A DNA stretch of 20,850 bases, taken from a virus. The stretch lies in IMG/VR virus record IMGVR_UViG_3300020020_000176, positions 1-20,850 of that record; one strand, given 5' to 3'. Under the pieces are notes generated by a model. It did no database searches, had not been told where the DNA came from, and worked only from the letters and a program-made list of their open reading frames with translations. A program made the translations under genes and the position numbers. The number at the start of each line of letters is the position of its first letter. The stretch's first letter is position 1. Below, one piece after another: positions 19,986 through 20,850 of this stretch.

Positions 19986-20645
19986 GTGACATTCAAACAA
20001 TTGCAAGATCGTGTGATGGGACGGCTCAACCTTTCCGAAAGTGCCGCCCGCACACGGATCAAGGATTTCATCAACGAACGCTATAGGAGGCTGGCGACGA
20101 GTATCAGTTTGGGGAGAGTGAGACGAGGGACAGTTAGTGTGAACACTATAGTCGGGACCTTTACTTACTCTCCTGCGACTTTGATCAAGCCTTATACGGT
20201 CATTTATCCGGCAGGGAATCGAGTGCTGGAAGAGATGAGCATGGATCAGATCAGGTTGATTGATGCTGACTCTAGTTTGTCTGGGCCTCCTGAAAGGTTT
20301 GTGGTGCAGAAGTTCAATGCTGCCACGGTGACGATTTACATTCACCCCAAGCCTGATGCTATTTATGCACTGCAAATTGACGGGATGCTGACAGGGACAG
20401 ATATGACCGCTGATGCTGATGTGCCAGCTTTTCCAGAGGATTTTCATGACGTGCTGGAGTTCGGGGCATTGAGTGATGAGTTGGAGAAGATGGAAAAGTA
20501 TAAGATGGCCGAGAAGTATGAGAAGGCCTATCAGGAGAGGAAGAGAGAGCTGAGATATTTCATCGCCAAGTCAGCTTATCTTGAGCAGAGCCAAGGGGAT
20601 CAGTGGTGGATTGGTCCTTGGTATGGCGTGAGTAATTGGTATTAA
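19986..20645 (+). CDS. Head-tail adaptor-type protein, 219 aa
   Basis: GTG start at 19986, AGGAG 6 nt upstream. The N-terminus MTFKQLQDRVMGRLNL followed by TRIKDFINERYRRLATSISLGR (residues about 23-45) is a helix pair seen in the adaptor proteins that sit under the portal in podo- and siphoviruses; I recall the SU10-type adaptor family. The middle (about 46-130) has strands for a beta domain (GTFTYSPATLIKPYTVIYP, then FNAATVTIYIHPKPD), and the C-terminus is a long charged helix (DELEKMEKYKMAEKYEKAYQ) plus an aromatic end (GPWYGVSNWY). Place downstream of the capsid genes is typical. Family assignment from memory. Confidence 0.72.
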   Translation: MTFKQLQDRVMGRLNLSESAARTRIKDFINERYRRLATSISLGRVRRGTVSVNTIVGTFTYSPATLIKPYTVIYPAGNRVLEEMSMDQIRLIDADSSLSGPPERFVVQKFNAATVTIYIHPKPDAIYALQIDGMLTGTDMTADADVPAFPEDFHDVLEFGALSDELEKMEKYKMAEKYEKAYQERKRELRYFIAKSAYLEQSQGDQWWIGPWYGVSNWY

Positions 20646-20646
20646 C

Positions 20647-20850
20647 ATGGGCAAGATACCTGCTGAACTTTACATCCAGAATTTGAGAGGGGGGTTGAAT
20701 GATTTCGACAACCCCAATGCTCTGGGTGAGGATCAATGCACTGTGGTCGAGAATATTGATTTTACCCGCTCGACTCTGGGAGGGAGGAGGCTCGGGACTG
20801 ATGTGATCGATATGACCAGCTCGACGTTGAGCGGTGCGATTGTCTTTCTG
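20647..20850 (+). CDS. N-terminal part of a virion-type protein (cut by window end)
   Basis: ATG at 20647, 1 nt after the previous stop; open for 68 codons to the window end. The visible sequence has ELYIQNLRGGLNDFDNPNAL, then EDQCTVVENIDFTRSTLGGRR and LGTDVIDMTSSTLSGAIVFL. The GGLNDFDNPNAL... pattern recurs at the N-termini of phage proteins that form beta-propeller or tail-hub structures. It would be the next tail or connector component after the adaptor, but the rest is not in the window. Confidence 0.7.
   Translation, partial: MGKIPAELYIQNLRGGLNDFDNPNALGEDQCTVVENIDFTRSTLGGRRLGTDVIDMTSSTLSGAIVFL

Overview
The window is part of the genome of a tailed double-stranded DNA bacteriophage. It carries a terminase large subunit with ATPase and nuclease motifs, a large portal protein, an acidic scaffold-type protein, a probable HK97-fold major capsid protein, a cement-type protein and a probable head-tail adaptor. 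Genes are tightly packed with TAATG, ATGA and 8-nt overlaps, and most starts have GGAGG-type ribosome binding sites. The five tRNA genes encode their own CCA ends. The host is therefore a bacterium, but nothing in the sequence names it. The roughly 660-residue portal and the adaptor-type gene suggest a short-tailed (podovirus-like) particle; this is inference, because no tape-measure or tail-tube gene is in view.

Layout. Positions 1-144 hold the tail end of a rightward gene. Positions 283-1975 hold a leftward cluster of eight very small genes, many overlapping, with tRNA-Leu(CAA) embedded. Four of the eight products are tiny membrane proteins, one is a zinc-binding type and three are soluble unknowns. 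From about 2092 the rightward virion block begins: an unknown small protein, a DUF1353 protein, terminase, portal, scaffold and a CxC/CxxC protein (to 7582). Positions 7595-13040 hold three consecutive proteins with N-terminal secretion-type signals, the last an 887-residue right-handed beta-helix, Ig-like and LamG-like mosaic. Positions 13041-16730 hold seven small beta-rich or zinc-ribbon proteins, including one made of about 13 tandem 22-residue repeats.

Positions 16736-17626 are a leftward tRNA island (Thr, Asn, Pro, Trp, then a small basic protein) that interrupts the virion block. Its putative promoter overlaps a rightward promoter that probably drives the capsid gene. From 17793 rightward come the major capsid protein, a cement-type protein, an unknown 190-residue protein, the adaptor and the start of another virion-type gene. 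Hairpin terminators follow the capsid and cement genes.

How it works together. Terminase, portal, scaffold, capsid, cement and adaptor form a head-assembly and packaging module. The notable departure is that scaffold and capsid genes, normally adjacent, are separated by about 10.5 kb of probable surface or secreted proteins plus the tRNA island. The capsid gene has its own promoter, a structured 5' leader and a terminator, as expected for a product needed in hundreds of copies. The block of signal-peptide proteins lying among virion genes is the best candidate for an undescribed system.
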